Below, piece by piece: positions 42,570-52,651 of a DNA stretch of 53,588 nt. The translations under genes and the position numbers were made by a program. Source of the stretch: Hahella sp. (GTDB taxonomy: Bacteria; Pseudomonadota; Gammaproteobacteria; Pseudomonadales; Oleiphilaceae). The DNA lies in NCBI GenBank assembly GCA_028280065.1, contig JANQMN010000010.1, positions 1 to 53,588 of the forward strand, in the 5' to 3' direction. How positions within the stretch are numbered: the first letter of the stretch is position 1; every line of letters begins with the position of its first letter. Under the pieces are notes generated by a model. It did no database searches and was not told the origin of the DNA. It saw nothing but the letters and a program-made list of their open reading frames with translations.

Positions 42570-43940
42570 TTAAAACAAATGGCTGTAACGGTCGACCTCC
42601 CAGGCTGAAACAGCAGTATGATAATCATTCCATTCCTGTCGTTTATACCGAATAAATTCGTTTCGAAGGCCGGATCCCAAGGTTTTTTCTACGAAGGGAT
42701 CTCTTTCAAACGCGTCCACCGCTTCCGCTAAAGTTCTTGGTAAAAAATTAATACCACGGTCTCGACGTTCCGCTTCAGTTAAATCATATAGATTGTCATC
42801 TTGGGGTTTGCCGGGATGCAGACCTTCTTTGATGCCTTCTAATCCCGCAGCCAATGCCAATGTTGCGGCCAAATAAGGATTCACCGCACCGTCGGCATTG
42901 CGAGACTCGCAACGACCGCCTCCCATGGGAACGCGTATCGAGTTCGTGCGGTTATTCGAACCAAATGAGTTGAATACCGGTGCCCAGGTAAAATATGGCA
43001 TATCCCCTTGTCGCACGAGTCGCTTATAGGAATTTACGGTAGGTGCAAAGGCAGCGCACAGGGAGCGACCATGTTTAAGTATCCCAGCGATAAACTGATA
43101 TCCGATCGCAGTCAGGCCGAGCCCATTGGGATCGTCCTTCGGATTACACTTAAAAATGTTTTCTCCCGTGTTCAGGTCGTAGAGCGACATATTAAAATGT
43201 GCGCCGTTGCCGGTTTTATTGGCAAACGGTTTGGGCATAAATGTGGCAACGAGCCCTTCTTGTTTGGCGTACTCCTTTGTCATCATTCTTAAAAAAGTAA
43301 AGCGGTCGCAAGAGGTCAGCGCATCCGCATACATAAAATCGAATTCAAACTGGCCATTTGCGTCTTCGTGATCTAACGAATACAGATCCCAGCCAAGGTC
43401 GTTAATGGTGGAGGCAACTTTATCGAGCCACTGAAACTGGCCCAGGAAAGATTGTGCGTCGTAACAGGGTTTGGCCAATTTATCGTCGGGATTTGGTACG
43501 GAAAGTGACCCGTCTTCCATTTTTTTCAATACAAAAAGTTCCGCTTCAATGCCGAGATTCATACCGAAACCCATTTTTGCAGCTTCCGCAAGAACGGTTT
43601 TTAATGCAACGCGCGTATTCAAAGGATAGGGTTCTCCTTTAAACGTATTATCTGCCGGCATCCATGCCACCTCTGGTTGCCACGGCAACTGAATAATGTG
43701 ATTTAAATCCGGTACCGATGCGATTTCGTCATCGTTGGGTTGTTGCCCCAAGCCATCCAGCGCGTAACCGGTATAAAGCTCTGATCCCTGTGCCATATGC
43801 AGCAGATGATCGATGGGTACTACTTTACCTTTGGGAATTCCATGAATATCGACGTAGGTCCCCATGCAGTACTTAACGCCTTTATCGCGTAAGTCCTTTT
43901 CGATCCTTTTTATTTCGATGTCGTCTTTAATATCAATCAT
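42570..43940 (-). CDS. Glutamine synthetase family ligase (GlnT / gamma-glutamylmethylamide synthetase-like)
   Basis: I start at ATG 43940 (456 residues), with AGGA upstream; the frame opening at 44027 would run into the creatininase gene. The N-terminal beta-grasp contains [19 protein letters not shown]. The catalytic domain has GIEAELFVL with metal-binding Glu, [12 protein letters not shown], and [31 protein letters not shown]. This fits the GlnT / gamma-glutamylmethylamide synthetase branch rather than housekeeping GlnA, whose adenylylation-site region is not apparent. It should join glutamate to ammonia or an amine at the expense of ATP. The neighbours favour an amine released from the transported solute. 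Confidence 0.88.
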   Translation of the reverse strand: MIDIKDDIEIKRIEKDLRDKGVKYCMGTYVDIHGIPKGKVVPIDHLLHMAQGSELYTGYALDGLGQQPNDDEIASVPDLNHIIQLPWQPEVAWMPADNTFKGEPYPLNTRVALKTVLAEAAKMGFGMNLGIEAELFVLKKMEDGSLSVPNPDDKLAKPCYDAQSFLGQFQWLDKVASTINDLGWDLYSLDHEDANGQFEFDFMYADALTSCDRFTFLRMMTKEYAKQEGLVATFMPKPFANKTGNGAHFNMSLYDLNTGENIFKCNPKDDPNGLGLTAIGYQFIAGILKHGRSLCAAFAPTVNSYKRLVRQGDMPYFTWAPVFNSFGSNNRTNSIRVPMGGGRCESRNADGAVNPYLAATLALAAGLEGIKEGLHPGKPQDDNLYDLTEAERRDRGINFLPRTLAEAVDAFERDPFVEKTLGSGLRNEFIRYKRQEWNDYHTAVSAWEVDRYSHLF

Positions 43941-43962
43941 ATTCATCCTAATTAGTCGAAGT

Positions 43963-44730
43963 TTATTCGTTAACTTTTTTGAAGTAAGAGTAGGGAAGTG
44001 GTGCACATTCCAGGTTACCTTTGGCAATCAAGGCGATTAGATCTTCCACCATCCAGGCAAATAGTTCTTCGCCTTTTTCTTTGGTTGCATGGGAAGGAAA
44101 ACCTGTCACGCCGTTAGTGCTCGTACGGTTAACGGGATGGGAAAATACACATTCCTCAGTACGATCAGGGTCGTCAGCGTCTTCTATGCGCTGCGGTCTC
44201 ACCATGTTCGGGCTGAGCGCAAGCATTAGTCCCGTTTCTGCGTCGTTGGCGTGCCAGTCACCCGCATCTAAAAAATGTACCTGCTTGACACGATCGCTTA
44301 TTGAAGCAGTATTGATCAGAGCTACCAGTAAATCGTCATATTGGGATCGCAACATTTCCAGGGCGCAGCGAAGGGGTGCAAAATTGGTAACATGTGAGTT
44401 CACTATATACAGCCTTCTGAAACCGGAAGAGTAAACCCAATCACCAATTTCTTTTACGACATCGATAAGCGTTTTGGGTTGCAGTGCTATCGTTCCCGGC
44501 CAACGCTTTGAATGACCGACAGAGCAACCGTAAGGCAGCGTAGGTAATAACAGAACTTCGCTCTTCCTTGCGACTGCATCGCAAAGTTTATTCGCGATGT
44601 CAGCGTCCATTCCGCAGCCAAGATGCGGTCCGTGTTGTTCCGTCGCGCCCACGGGTAACAGTGCGCCGCTTACTCCCTGTTCAAGCAATTCTGCCACCTC
44701 TTCCCAGGTCATTTCATGTAATCTATTCAT
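43963..44730 (-). CDS. Creatininase family amidohydrolase
   Basis: The 255-residue protein carries the creatininase metal-site motifs: [19 protein letters not shown] (Glu, His and Asp ligands at about 27-43) and [11 protein letters not shown] (NxHxxN variant of NGHGGN). [13 protein letters not shown] supplies the late His/Glu. Family members hydrolyse cyclic or formyl amides (creatinine, formamidopyrimidines) or process peptides (MftE). It starts two bases after the ABC ATPase stop and precedes the ligase by 22 bases. The substrate is probably the compound brought in by the transporter. Confidence 0.88.
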   Translation of the reverse strand: MNRLHEMTWEEVAELLEQGVSGALLPVGATEQHGPHLGCGMDADIANKLCDAVARKSEVLLLPTLPYGCSVGHSKRWPGTIALQPKTLIDVVKEIGDWVYSSGFRRLYIVNSHVTNFAPLRCALEMLRSQYDDLLVALINTASISDRVKQVHFLDAGDWHANDAETGLMLALSPNMVRPQRIEDADDPDRTEECVFSHPVNRTSTNGVTGFPSHATKEKGEELFAWMVEDLIALIAKGNLECAPLPYSYFKKVNE

Positions 44731-44732
44731 CG

Positions 44733-45644
44733 TTAAAACACACTTCCTACTTCGTCGTTAACAGGCACCATCCTTACCATATTGAGTTGATCAAGCTCTT
44801 CCTCCTCTGAAGGCGGATGAATCAGTTCATCCAACCGCGCTTTAGTTGCAAGAAATTCGTCCGATAGAAACTGCGCCGGTTTTCTGGGCTGCGGAACAGG
44901 AACTTCGATTATCTCCTCGATTTCACCGGGGTTGGCTTTCAACACCAGAATTCGATCGGCGAGATAGATGGCTTCATCCAAGTCGTGTGTGATAAATAGA
45001 ATTGTGACGTCTATGTTTTTCCATATTTCCATTAAATGCATTTGCATTTTTGCCCGAGTTTGCGCATCTAACGCGCCGAAGGGTTCGTCCATTAATAGAA
45101 TTTTAGGTTGATTCGCCAATGCCCGGGCAATTGCTACGCGTTGTTTCATGCCACCGGAAAGCTGGTGTGGATAACTTTCCGAAAACCGGCTTAAACCTAC
45201 TAAATCAATCCACTGCAATGCATCCTGTTCGGCAGCGATCTTGCTGTGGCCGGAGCGAAGCAACCCGAACATGACATTTTGCTTTATCGTCAGCCAGGGA
45301 AATAACGTATAACCTTGAAAGACCATACCTCGATCCGAGCATGGTCCATAAACCGGTTCGCCGTTTAGCAACATTGAACCAGCCGACGAGTCCTCCAGCC
45401 CCGCAAGAATTCGTATCAAGGTGGATTTTCCACAACCTGAAGGCCCTATCACGCAGACGAACTCGCGACGGTGCACTTTGAAGTTGATGTTTTTAAGTGC
45501 GGTAATTTCACCTTGCTGTGTCTGAAACGTTTTATCTAGCCCAGTTACCTCTAAGGTAACCGGCCGCTTTTTTATTCGTACAAAACGTTCGCGCACCGCT
45601 TCGCTCTGTTCGAGATAGTTCGGAGCTACGGAATTTGCGTTCAT
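44733..45644 (-). CDS. ABC transporter ATP-binding protein (NitT/TauT/SsuB type)
   Basis: The 303-residue cytoplasmic ATPase has Walker [10 protein letters not shown] (about residues 66-74), a Q-loop [11 protein letters not shown] typical of nitrate/taurine-type transporters, signature LSGGMKQR, Walker [13 protein letters not shown] and the switch His in [10 protein letters not shown]-terminal extension of about 45 residues is acidic. AGGAAAA precedes the ATG. It is encoded between the permease and creatininase genes of one operon. Confidence 0.93.
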   Translation of the reverse strand: MNANSVAPNYLEQSEAVRERFVRIKKRPVTLEVTGLDKTFQTQQGEITALKNINFKVHRREFVCVIGPSGCGKSTLIRILAGLEDSSAGSMLLNGEPVYGPCSDRGMVFQGYTLFPWLTIKQNVMFGLLRSGHSKIAAEQDALQWIDLVGLSRFSESYPHQLSGGMKQRVAIARALANQPKILLMDEPFGALDAQTRAKMQMHLMEIWKNIDVTILFITHDLDEAIYLADRILVLKANPGEIEEIIEVPVPQPRKPAQFLSDEFLATKARLDELIHPPSEEEELDQLNMVRMVPVNDEVGSVF

Positions 45645-45678
45645 AAGAATTTTCCTATTTGCGTTTCAAAAAAAATTT

Positions 45679-46644
45679 TTAGATTTTGGAAGCCGCTTTT
45701 TGCCAAGGGAAGAAGCGTTTTCCTAACCAAGCGAGGATCAAATCTATGAGCAGACCAATAATTCCGATCATCATGATGGCGGCGAAGACATTGTCAAAAT
45801 TCTTGTAGCGGGCCTGCTGTGTGATAAACCAGGTGATGCCTGAGCTTGTCCCTATCAATTCAGCGACGATTAAATAAGTCCATGCCCAACCTAGCAAAAT
45901 ACGCATATCGCGATATAAATTCGGTAATATTCCCGGTACAACGACGCGAAATAGTAGTGCCTGGTTTTTGGCTCCCAAAGTTTGTGCTGCTTCCAACAGT
46001 GCAGGATCTAATTTGCGGGTGGTATTGGCGACAACCAGCACTTGCTGGAAAAAAGTACCAATAAATATAATGGCAATTTTGGGAGCCTGGTGAATGCCGA
46101 GTATAGCGACTGCCAGTGCGCCGAATGCAGGTGCGGGTAAATACCGGAAAAACTCAACGAAAGGTTCGGTTAAACGCGAGAAAAAATCGTAAGTACCGGC
46201 CAAAATACCCAAAGGTACTCCTAATATTGATGAAATAAAAAATCCCCAAAAGATTACCTGAATGCTGTCCCACAGACTTTCGTGTAACCATTTTTCGCTT
46301 CTTCGCTTCGGCTCCGTTGCGAATGCTGTATAAAACGCCGATAAAACTTCATGTGGCGCCGGGAGGTAAATGGGATTGGCTCTTCTGCCCTCGGGTAAAA
46401 TGCCGGAATTTTCTACCACCTCTGACTTTTCTTGTTCGAAAATCTCCCTATCCACTAACATGCCTTCGGTAAAATAGTGTACGTCACCGGGGTTTGTTAC
46501 TTCGATTTTCGGGTGCCAAAGAAAGGGTAAATAACTCACTAAACACCAGACAATGAGAGGTATGAGAAAACTCGTTACCGACAATAGAACTCTTGATCTG
46601 GGGTGCAGTTCCTTTCTCACCGCAAGCCATTTCGTTTTGGACAT
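45679..46644 (-). CDS. ABC transporter permease (NitT/TauT type)
   Basis: The 321-residue BPD_transp_1 permease has a first membrane segment at about residues 22-45. A periplasmic insertion of about 75 residues precedes the core, which is longer than in typical SsuC/TauC. The core's EAA loop reads LEAAQTLGAKNQALLFRVVVPGILPNLYRDMRI and contacts the ATPase. It follows the substrate-binding protein gene by 98 bases, with a terminator-like hairpin between. Confidence 0.92.
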   Translation of the reverse strand: MSKTKWLAVRKELHPRSRVLLSVTSFLIPLIVWCLVSYLPFLWHPKIEVTNPGDVHYFTEGMLVDREIFEQEKSEVVENSGILPEGRRANPIYLPAPHEVLSAFYTAFATEPKRRSEKWLHESLWDSIQVIFWGFFISSILGVPLGILAGTYDFFSRLTEPFVEFFRYLPAPAFGALAVAILGIHQAPKIAIIFIGTFFQQVLVVANTTRKLDPALLEAAQTLGAKNQALLFRVVVPGILPNLYRDMRILLGWAWTYLIVAELIGTSSGITWFITQQARYKNFDNVFAAIMMIGIIGLLIDLILAWLGKRFFPWQKAASKI

Positions 46645-46708
46645 TATGCTTTTACCCTCGGAACTTGCATTCGTGTAGTTGGGTGAAGTTTTCCTTCAGT
46701 TCGATTAA

Positions 46709-46734
46709 GAAAAATGGGCTGCCGGAAGCAACCC
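46709..46734 (-). terminator. Attenuator-like hairpin between substrate-binding protein and permease genes
   Basis: On the minus strand GGGTTGC pairs with GCAGCCC (46716-46734, one wobble, 5-base loop) and is followed by ATTTTT (46710-46715). Placed just after the substrate-binding protein gene, it would let that gene be expressed above the rest of the operon, as is common for ABC importers. Confidence 0.7.
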
Positions 46735-46742
46735 TAGGTCTC

Positions 46743-47717
46743 TTAAAGGCTCTCCATCAGCGAAGGGTCGATGTAGGAATCAATTTTTTGCGGTTTCTCG
46801 TAGACTTTATTAGCGACGTTGAAGTTGTCGGAAATAACAGAAGAGCCATAGAGTGAAGTGAAACCTTCGTCCTTCCGCATAAAGGGTAACGCCTCCTCAA
46901 GCGTTAGGATTTTCGTTCCGTCAATAAATGCTCTGTATTCCTTGGCAGGAATCCCAACTCTCGCCGCCATTATTTTTATGGCGTCGTCCCTTGTTTCGGG
47001 ATTCATAAGATAGCTTACGGCTTGGTACCATACTTTTAACACCAGTTGCCATTCGTCACGTCGAGTTGCGAGGCTACTCGGCGATACTGCCAGCACATCA
47101 TATATAAGGCCGGGTTCATCAGCGCTGGAGTAGATTCGTTTGGACCCCGGCACTAACTTCAATGCCTGGCCTGAATTCGGTTGCCATGCAACAATGGCAT
47201 CTACCTGACCAGATGCAAGTACCTGAGGTGTTTCGTTAGTCGGAACATTAACAAGTTCGATATCTGACTCTTGTAAACCCGCTTTTTGCAGACCGTTAAG
47301 TAATAACAAATGTCCCACAAAGCCAATTTCAACACCGACTTTTTTATCCTTTAGGTCTTTGATGGAATTAATCCCAGGCCGGGCGACTACCATGTCGTTA
47401 CCGTTGCTGAAATCATTGATCAAGATCATCACGCTCTGCGCTCCCGATGCACCTGTAACCAACGCATCACCATTAGTCATCGTGACGGCATCGAGTTGGC
47501 CGGCAGCAAATGCATCCATACTGGCGACGTAGTCAAACCACTCGAATTGCACGTCGACTCCCGCCTCTTCAAACATGTTTTTTTCGACTGCAATCTCCCA
47601 TGCCACCCATCCAGGCCAGTCACTGTAGCCGATCTTTAAAGGTTCTTTGGCCAGCGCAGCCAAAGACGTTATTAATCCAACTAACAAGAAGCACACAAAC
47701 TTAACAAAGCAATGCAT
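46743..47717 (-). CDS. ABC transporter substrate-binding protein (NMT1/NitT/TauT type)
   Basis: I start at ATG 47717 (324 residues), with GGAG seven bases upstream; the TTG six bases before it is less likely. A signal peptide (about 1-24, ending LAALA) leads into an NMT1/THI5-like fold: [21 protein letters not shown], the [21 protein letters not shown] hinge, [19 protein letters not shown] and [13 protein letters not shown]. This subclass binds nitrogen- or sulfur-containing solutes (taurine, nitrate, thiamine precursors and others). It is the first gene of the nine-gene operon and lies directly behind the NikR-type operator. Confidence 0.92.
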   Translation of the reverse strand: MHCFVKFVCFLLVGLITSLAALAKEPLKIGYSDWPGWVAWEIAVEKNMFEEAGVDVQFEWFDYVASMDAFAAGQLDAVTMTNGDALVTGASGAQSVMILINDFSNGNDMVVARPGINSIKDLKDKKVGVEIGFVGHLLLLNGLQKAGLQESDIELVNVPTNETPQVLASGQVDAIVAWQPNSGQALKLVPGSKRIYSSADEPGLIYDVLAVSPSSLATRRDEWQLVLKVWYQAVSYLMNPETRDDAIKIMAARVGIPAKEYRAFIDGTKILTLEEALPFMRKDEGFTSLYGSSVISDNFNVANKVYEKPQKIDSYIDPSLMESL

Positions 47718-47727
47718 AATCAAACTC

Positions 47728-47759
47728 CAGTATTACGATTTATGTAATTAGTAATACTG
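47728..47759 (-). promoter_or_regulatory. NikR-type operator of the ABC/creatininase/ligase operon
   Basis: CAGTATTAC (47728-47736) and GTAATACTG (47751-47759) are perfect 9-bp complements with a 14-base spacer. Written as hexamers this is GTATTA-N16-TAATAC, the same spacing as the E. coli NikR operator GTATGA-N16-TCATAC with one base changed in each half. It lies 11 bases upstream of the first start codon and contains the putative -10 box, as expected for a repressor site. Confidence 0.75.
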
Positions 47760-47769
47760 ATAAATACAA
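47741..47769 (-). promoter_or_regulatory. Putative sigma-70 promoter of the operon
   Basis: On the minus strand TTGTAT (47764-47769) and TACATA (47741-47746) are separated by 17 bases. The -10 is weak but sits inside the NikR-type dyad, so operator occupancy would block RNA polymerase. Confidence 0.45.
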
Positions 47770-48181
47770 GATATGTGCCACATGAATGGTGTTAAGTTAA
47801 CATTTTGATTTATATTGATTTTTAGAGTTTGAAAATTTTTAAGGAGCTAGATGTGAAAATAATTTCTGCTCTTTGATTGGGCGCTTGGCACAAAAATGAG
47901 GCAAAAATAGAAACTGTTAACAGGAAATCGTAACTGCTTTTGGCCTGGCTTCGCCTAAGGTTGGCCGGAGGAAAAGGAATCCGTCGTTGAATTGTTACAT
48001 TTAGCAAGTGTCAAGTATCGGTTTAAATTTGTACAGCTTGGAGCATGTCTACTAAACTTAACTTGTTTCTTGCATCGCGCAGTCGAATTCTAATCTACTG
48101 AAGTCCGCAACGGCTTTTGGGGCTTTCGTGTTGATGCTTGCGGCACTCTTTCCTAAACCATTCATACACGAGGAAAGGTCT

Positions 48182-51100
48182 ATGGGTGTTAAGAGCAAGT
48201 TCCTTCGAATTTCCGCTCCTAGTGAATATTCACGATACTTATTTATTGCTTTCTTAGCGCTACTGCCTTTAGCGCAGAGTGCTCCGTCTTTGGCCCATAC
48301 GGTAAACAACAGCACCTTGACCATCAACGACCGGGACGATCCGGATGCCTCCAGTTCCTTCTTGGTTCAAGGGCATGGCTTGGGCTGTCCGACGCTGGTC
48401 AGTATATCTGTCGATCCGCCCGGATTTGTGACGGTCGAACCCGCCGGACCCATAAATGTGGTCAACAACAGGCTTTTCACAGTGACGGCTACCAGTCAAA
48501 CCGGCACCGGCACAATCACCGTGCGCTGGTCTCACGGCAGCTATCAAAATAACCAAAATGACCCATGTTACCAAGCCCACGACCAGGGGCTGCCTGATCG
48601 CGGCACGGAGATAATTACTATCAACGTTGTCGATCCCGTCATTGAATACAATGCTACCCAGGCAAGTTTGCGTCAGTCGGCACAAACCAACGATCCGGTA
48701 AATACCGGTACCGGAGAGTTGTTCTTCACTGAGCGACCTGATCTGCATTTTAACTATATGCCGATGCCACTCAGTTTTCAGCGCTATTATTCCTCGCATT
48801 TACGCTCAGAGGGGATCTTCGGTCAGCTTGGTAATAATTGGCGGCATAATTTCGATTGGCAGTTTATAGAAGGCGTTAATGTTGTTGGCGTGATAGACCA
48901 CCAGGGACGTCAGGTCGGCTATGAAAAAGCCGGTGATTCCAATGTGTGGGAACAGCAAGAGGGCTTGGATCTCCCCATGCAATTAGTGGAGAACACTGAC
49001 TTGGCCGTCTGGTATCTGCTGGATCCAAGGACGGATTGGGTATACGTGTTCAGTGTGCCTGATGGCCTTGATCAGGTCAGGTTGACCGCTATTTTGGATG
49101 GTAAAGGAAATGAACAATCGCTGAGTTATGATGCGGCTGGATTGCTCACCAGCGTTGCGGATTTGTTCGGCAGGACCCTGACATTGACCTATAACACCAG
49201 CGATTTTCTGACTGGTGTGTCAGATGGAACCCGCGATGTTGCATTTGCCTACTCAAATAGCAACCTGGTCACTTTTACCGATGCGCTCGGACAGGATACC
49301 GAATATTCCTATGCCTCGATCGGAACCTATAGAGGATTGTTGTCCGAGAAAGAATTATCCGGAGGCTCGATTGCCTGGACGCAGACCTATGATTCCGAAG
49401 GCCGGGTAGCGACCCAGACTGATAGTAACGGCAATCAGTATAGTTATAGCTATGACACGGAAACAAATATCACTACCATCACCAGACCTGATGGTAACAC
49501 GGCCACACATGAACATGATGCTTCAGGAGCGCTAATACGCAGTATTGATGCCCGGGGAGCAATAACCGGCATCGCAAGTACGGAGACCTCCGCGCGCGGA
49601 ACAGTGACTTCTCCCGATGGAGGGCAGTTCACTGCGACATACGATGCGGTAAGCGGTAAAGAAACGAGTGAAACGCATGCGCTCGGGCAGCGAGTGGACT
49701 ATGAGTATACCGATAGAGTTGATGTCTTTGGCCTGGTGCATCGTGATCTCACAAAGCGGACTTATCCTGATGGCACTACCGAGGTTTGGGAGTATGACGC
49801 CCTGGGCAATATGGTGAAGTTTACCAACCAACGCGGCAGTAGCATGAGCTACCTGTATGACGACCATGGTCGCGTCGGTACCGAAACGAATTATCTGGGT
49901 GGCGAGACAACGCATGAGTATGACTCCGGCGGTAATCCAACATCCAGCACCGATCCTAATGGTAATGTCCGTAGCTACACCTATGACGACTTTGACCGGA
50001 TAACCAGGGTACGCCATGCGGACGGCACAGCCAGGTTACGGACATATGATGATCTCAATCGAATTGTCACCCAGACCCAGGAGAAGGGTGGTACCACAAC
50101 GTTTGAATATGATGCCAACAATAATCTGGAACGCAGGCGTGATCCCAGCGGCGATACGGTTACCCATATTTTTGACGGTAACGGTAATGTGGTTTCTTCT
50201 GCCCGGGCTGGCGGTACGCTCACTTACGGGTATGACAGCCTGAACCGCATTGTATCCCTCACGCCGGAAAATGGCGCTACGCTCGACCTCGGTTACCTTG
50301 CTACCGATCAAGCGAGCTCGATCACCGATGCGATGGGCAATCAGGTAGTCTTTGATCACGACGCAAATGGCAGAATCACCGGCATAACCGGACCAAGCGG
50401 CGCTGGTCCGAAATATACCTACGACTTGCACGGTCAGGTAGTAAGTTCAGATGACGCAGTCGGTAACAGGACAACCTATGCCTACAACAACCTCGGGCGT
50501 CTGACGCTGAGCACCGATCCGTCCGGGAAGACGCGAACCAACACATTTTTTGAAAACGGGCCTGTCAAGAGTATCGAGTATAGCGGTGGAGCGCGTAGTG
50601 AATTTGAACGCAATGCCATGGACTTAATCACTACTATCACCGGTCCAAATAACGAGAGCTGGGGGTTTGGTTATGACAACAGCGGCCGTTTAACCAGTAG
50701 TTCGGATCCAGCCGGTAATACTACAAATTACAGTTACGATGAGCGCAATCGTGTCACTGAGATTAGCCATCCGAATGGTGAAAACTCTGAAGAAATTAGC
50801 TATGACGCCGTGGGCAATATTTCCCAGCGTCGATACAGTGACGGACCTACGCTCAATTACAGTCATGATGTAAACGGCCGATTGACTTCCGCCAAGGATG
50901 TGACGGTCAGCTATGATGAGCATGGGCGGATTGCCGACTCCAATGGCATATCCTTTAGTTATAGCGGTATATTCAATCGAATTAACAGCGTGACCTTGGC
51001 TGAAGGAAAAACAGTCACTTACCAATATGATGCGGCAGATCAACTGATTGGCGTGACAGATTGGAGCGGACGGCAGATTGGCCTTGCCCGCGATACCAGG

Positions 51101-52597
51101 GGTAATTTGAGCCAAATCAGTCGCAGTAACGGTGTAAACACAAGCTTTGCCTATGACTCAATGAATCGCCGAACCGAAATCAATCATGGCGACGCCTTCG
51201 TTTATACCATTGAACGAAATTCTGATGGCCAAGTCAGCGGTGTGGAACGGGATCAGAATCTGCAACCTGACCTTACACCTTATTTGGAGAGTGTTTCGCT
51301 GAGCTATGACGATGCTTATCGTATAAATGGCTACAGCTACGATGCCAGGGGGCGTCGCCTAACTGATGACCTGCATGCCTATGCCTACGACGGAACTTCC
51401 TGTTTGGTGACGCTGACCAAACTATCGGATACGTCTGAAGCATCCTATGACTGCAATGGGTTCGGACATATGGTAAGCCGCACCGAAGGGGACGATACCA
51501 CCGAATATGTCTGGAATCATGCATTAGTCCTACCGGCTGTCAGTATTGTCCGGCAAAACGATAACGATAGCCGTTACTTTGTTTATACACCTGCGGGATT
51601 ACTACTCTACAGTGTCGATGCCGGCGATAACTCCGCCTACTACTATCACTTTGATGAGCGTGGCAACACCGTTGCCCTGACGGATGATGACGGCAATGTG
51701 GTTGCCCAGTATGCCTATGATCCCTATGGCAGTGTGACGCGGAAGACCGACGAGTCCGTGGATAATCCCTACACCTTTGCAGGGATGTATGGCGCCATAG
51801 AGGACGAAGGGATATTCCATATGCGTCGACGGGTCTACGACCCGGTGACAGGACAATTTCTCACGCCTGATCCCATTCCGGGCAGAATCGAACCTGTGGG
51901 AGTTAATCCCTATCTCTATGCTATCGGGGATCCTCAAAACTATGTAGATCCCCAAGGTTTGACGCCTACCAAGGAAGATGTTGCCAGCGGCGCGCTCAGT
52001 ACGGGCAGCTCTGTGGGCACTGTGGCCGGAATGCGGGGAGCGCAACTCACTGAACAATCGGCGGATGCGCTAAAAACCGCAAACAACCTGATGGGTGAAG
52101 TTCAGTTGTTCGGTCCGGAAGGGCAAGCCGGGGCAAATCGAGCCTGGCGAGCCTTTCAGCAGTTTGAAGAGGCGGACGATCTTGCACGCAACCTTGACGA
52201 TGCCGCCAAAACGCCGACACGGCTAGGCCAGATCGGAAGGGGGCTGCAGGTTCTGGATATTGCGCTGACCATGAACAAACTTCGCAACGAGCTTAACACG
52301 AACCTGGCGGACTACGACGCGGCCACTCGCGGCGCAATCGAATCTTATGCCGGCCGCGTGGAAACAGTATTCGAAATTTATCACAGTAAACAGAAAACCC
52401 TCACCTGGCTCGAAGCCCAATTACGCATGCAATACAACCTAATGCAATTGGAGTTGATCAACGCCAGTTTCCTCTACGACGTCAATACTATGCTCGATAT
52501 CTGGGTCGCCTATGCAAATGGACTTGGCAGTTTTGTCCCAGGCTTTACCGGGCTTGATCCCGACAAGGGTAATAACGTGGGCTTTTTATTCTTCTAA
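48182..52597 (+). CDS. Secreted RHS/YD-repeat protein
   Basis: ATG 48182 has GAGGAAAGG just upstream and opens a signal peptide (hydrophobic core LFIAFLALLPLAQSAPSLA). The 1471-residue product has a beta-rich N-terminal domain, then a DUF6531-like RHS start (NDPVNTGTGELFFTERPDL, about residues 168-200). About thirty YD repeats form a long shell, followed by the RHS core cap with YAYDPYGSVTRK, YDPVTGQFLTPDP and NPYLYAIGDPQNYVDPQGL. A C-terminal segment of about 210 residues after DPQGL is helical and resembles no toxin I know. The signal peptide argues for Sec export rather than a PAAR-type T6SS RHS. Followed by a related small gene. Confidence 0.88.
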   Translation: MGVKSKFLRISAPSEYSRYLFIAFLALLPLAQSAPSLAHTVNNSTLTINDRDDPDASSSFLVQGHGLGCPTLVSISVDPPGFVTVEPAGPINVVNNRLFTVTATSQTGTGTITVRWSHGSYQNNQNDPCYQAHDQGLPDRGTEIITINVVDPVIEYNATQASLRQSAQTNDPVNTGTGELFFTERPDLHFNYMPMPLSFQRYYSSHLRSEGIFGQLGNNWRHNFDWQFIEGVNVVGVIDHQGRQVGYEKAGDSNVWEQQEGLDLPMQLVENTDLAVWYLLDPRTDWVYVFSVPDGLDQVRLTAILDGKGNEQSLSYDAAGLLTSVADLFGRTLTLTYNTSDFLTGVSDGTRDVAFAYSNSNLVTFTDALGQDTEYSYASIGTYRGLLSEKELSGGSIAWTQTYDSEGRVATQTDSNGNQYSYSYDTETNITTITRPDGNTATHEHDASGALIRSIDARGAITGIASTETSARGTVTSPDGGQFTATYDAVSGKETSETHALGQRVDYEYTDRVDVFGLVHRDLTKRTYPDGTTEVWEYDALGNMVKFTNQRGSSMSYLYDDHGRVGTETNYLGGETTHEYDSGGNPTSSTDPNGNVRSYTYDDFDRITRVRHADGTARLRTYDDLNRIVTQTQEKGGTTTFEYDANNNLERRRDPSGDTVTHIFDGNGNVVSSARAGGTLTYGYDSLNRIVSLTPENGATLDLGYLATDQASSITDAMGNQVVFDHDANGRITGITGPSGAGPKYTYDLHGQVVSSDDAVGNRTTYAYNNLGRLTLSTDPSGKTRTNTFFENGPVKSIEYSGGARSEFERNAMDLITTITGPNNESWGFGYDNSGRLTSSSDPAGNTTNYSYDERNRVTEISHPNGENSEEISYDAVGNISQRRYSDGPTLNYSHDVNGRLTSAKDVTVSYDEHGRIADSNGISFSYSGIFNRINSVTLAEGKTVTYQYDAADQLIGVTDWSGRQIGLARDTRGNLSQISRSNGVNTSFAYDSMNRRTEINHGDAFVYTIERNSDGQVSGVERDQNLQPDLTPYLESVSLSYDDAYRINGYSYDARGRRLTDDLHAYAYDGTSCLVTLTKLSDTSEASYDCNGFGHMVSRTEGDDTTEYVWNHALVLPAVSIVRQNDNDSRYFVYTPAGLLLYSVDAGDNSAYYYHFDERGNTVALTDDDGNVVAQYAYDPYGSVTRKTDESVDNPYTFAGMYGAIEDEGIFHMRRRVYDPVTGQFLTPDPIPGRIEPVGVNPYLYAIGDPQNYVDPQGLTPTKEDVASGALSTGSSVGTVAGMRGAQLTEQSADALKTANNLMGEVQLFGPEGQAGANRAWRAFQQFEEADDLARNLDDAAKTPTRLGQIGRGLQVLDIALTMNKLRNELNTNLADYDAATRGAIESYAGRVETVFEIYHSKQKTLTWLEAQLRMQYNLMQLELINASFLYDVNTMLDIWVAYANGLGSFVPGFTGLDPDKGNNVGFLFF

Positions 52598-52651
52598 CTT
52601 GCCCGATATCCGGAATAGAACCCTTTTGGGAAGTACGTGAAGGAGTTAAAA

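Larger units (their letters stand above)
47718..48181. other. 464-base divergent regulatory gap
   Basis: No gene is seen between the transporter operon and the RHS gene. The left part holds the operon promoter and a NikR-like operator (47728-47769). TGTTAAGTTAACA at 47790-47802 is a perfect 13-base palindrome of unknown meaning. The right part is featureless except for the GAGGAAAGG ribosome binding site of the RHS gene. Confidence 0.6.

Noticed and set aside
48269-48799. 176-codon minus-strand frame at the RHS N-terminus
   Set aside because: It overlaps a signal-peptide-bearing gene fully and has no matching family.
49532-50431. Several 80-160 codon frames antisense to the RHS gene
   Set aside because: YD-repeat genes commonly give long antisense frames; none has a start signal or recognisable product.
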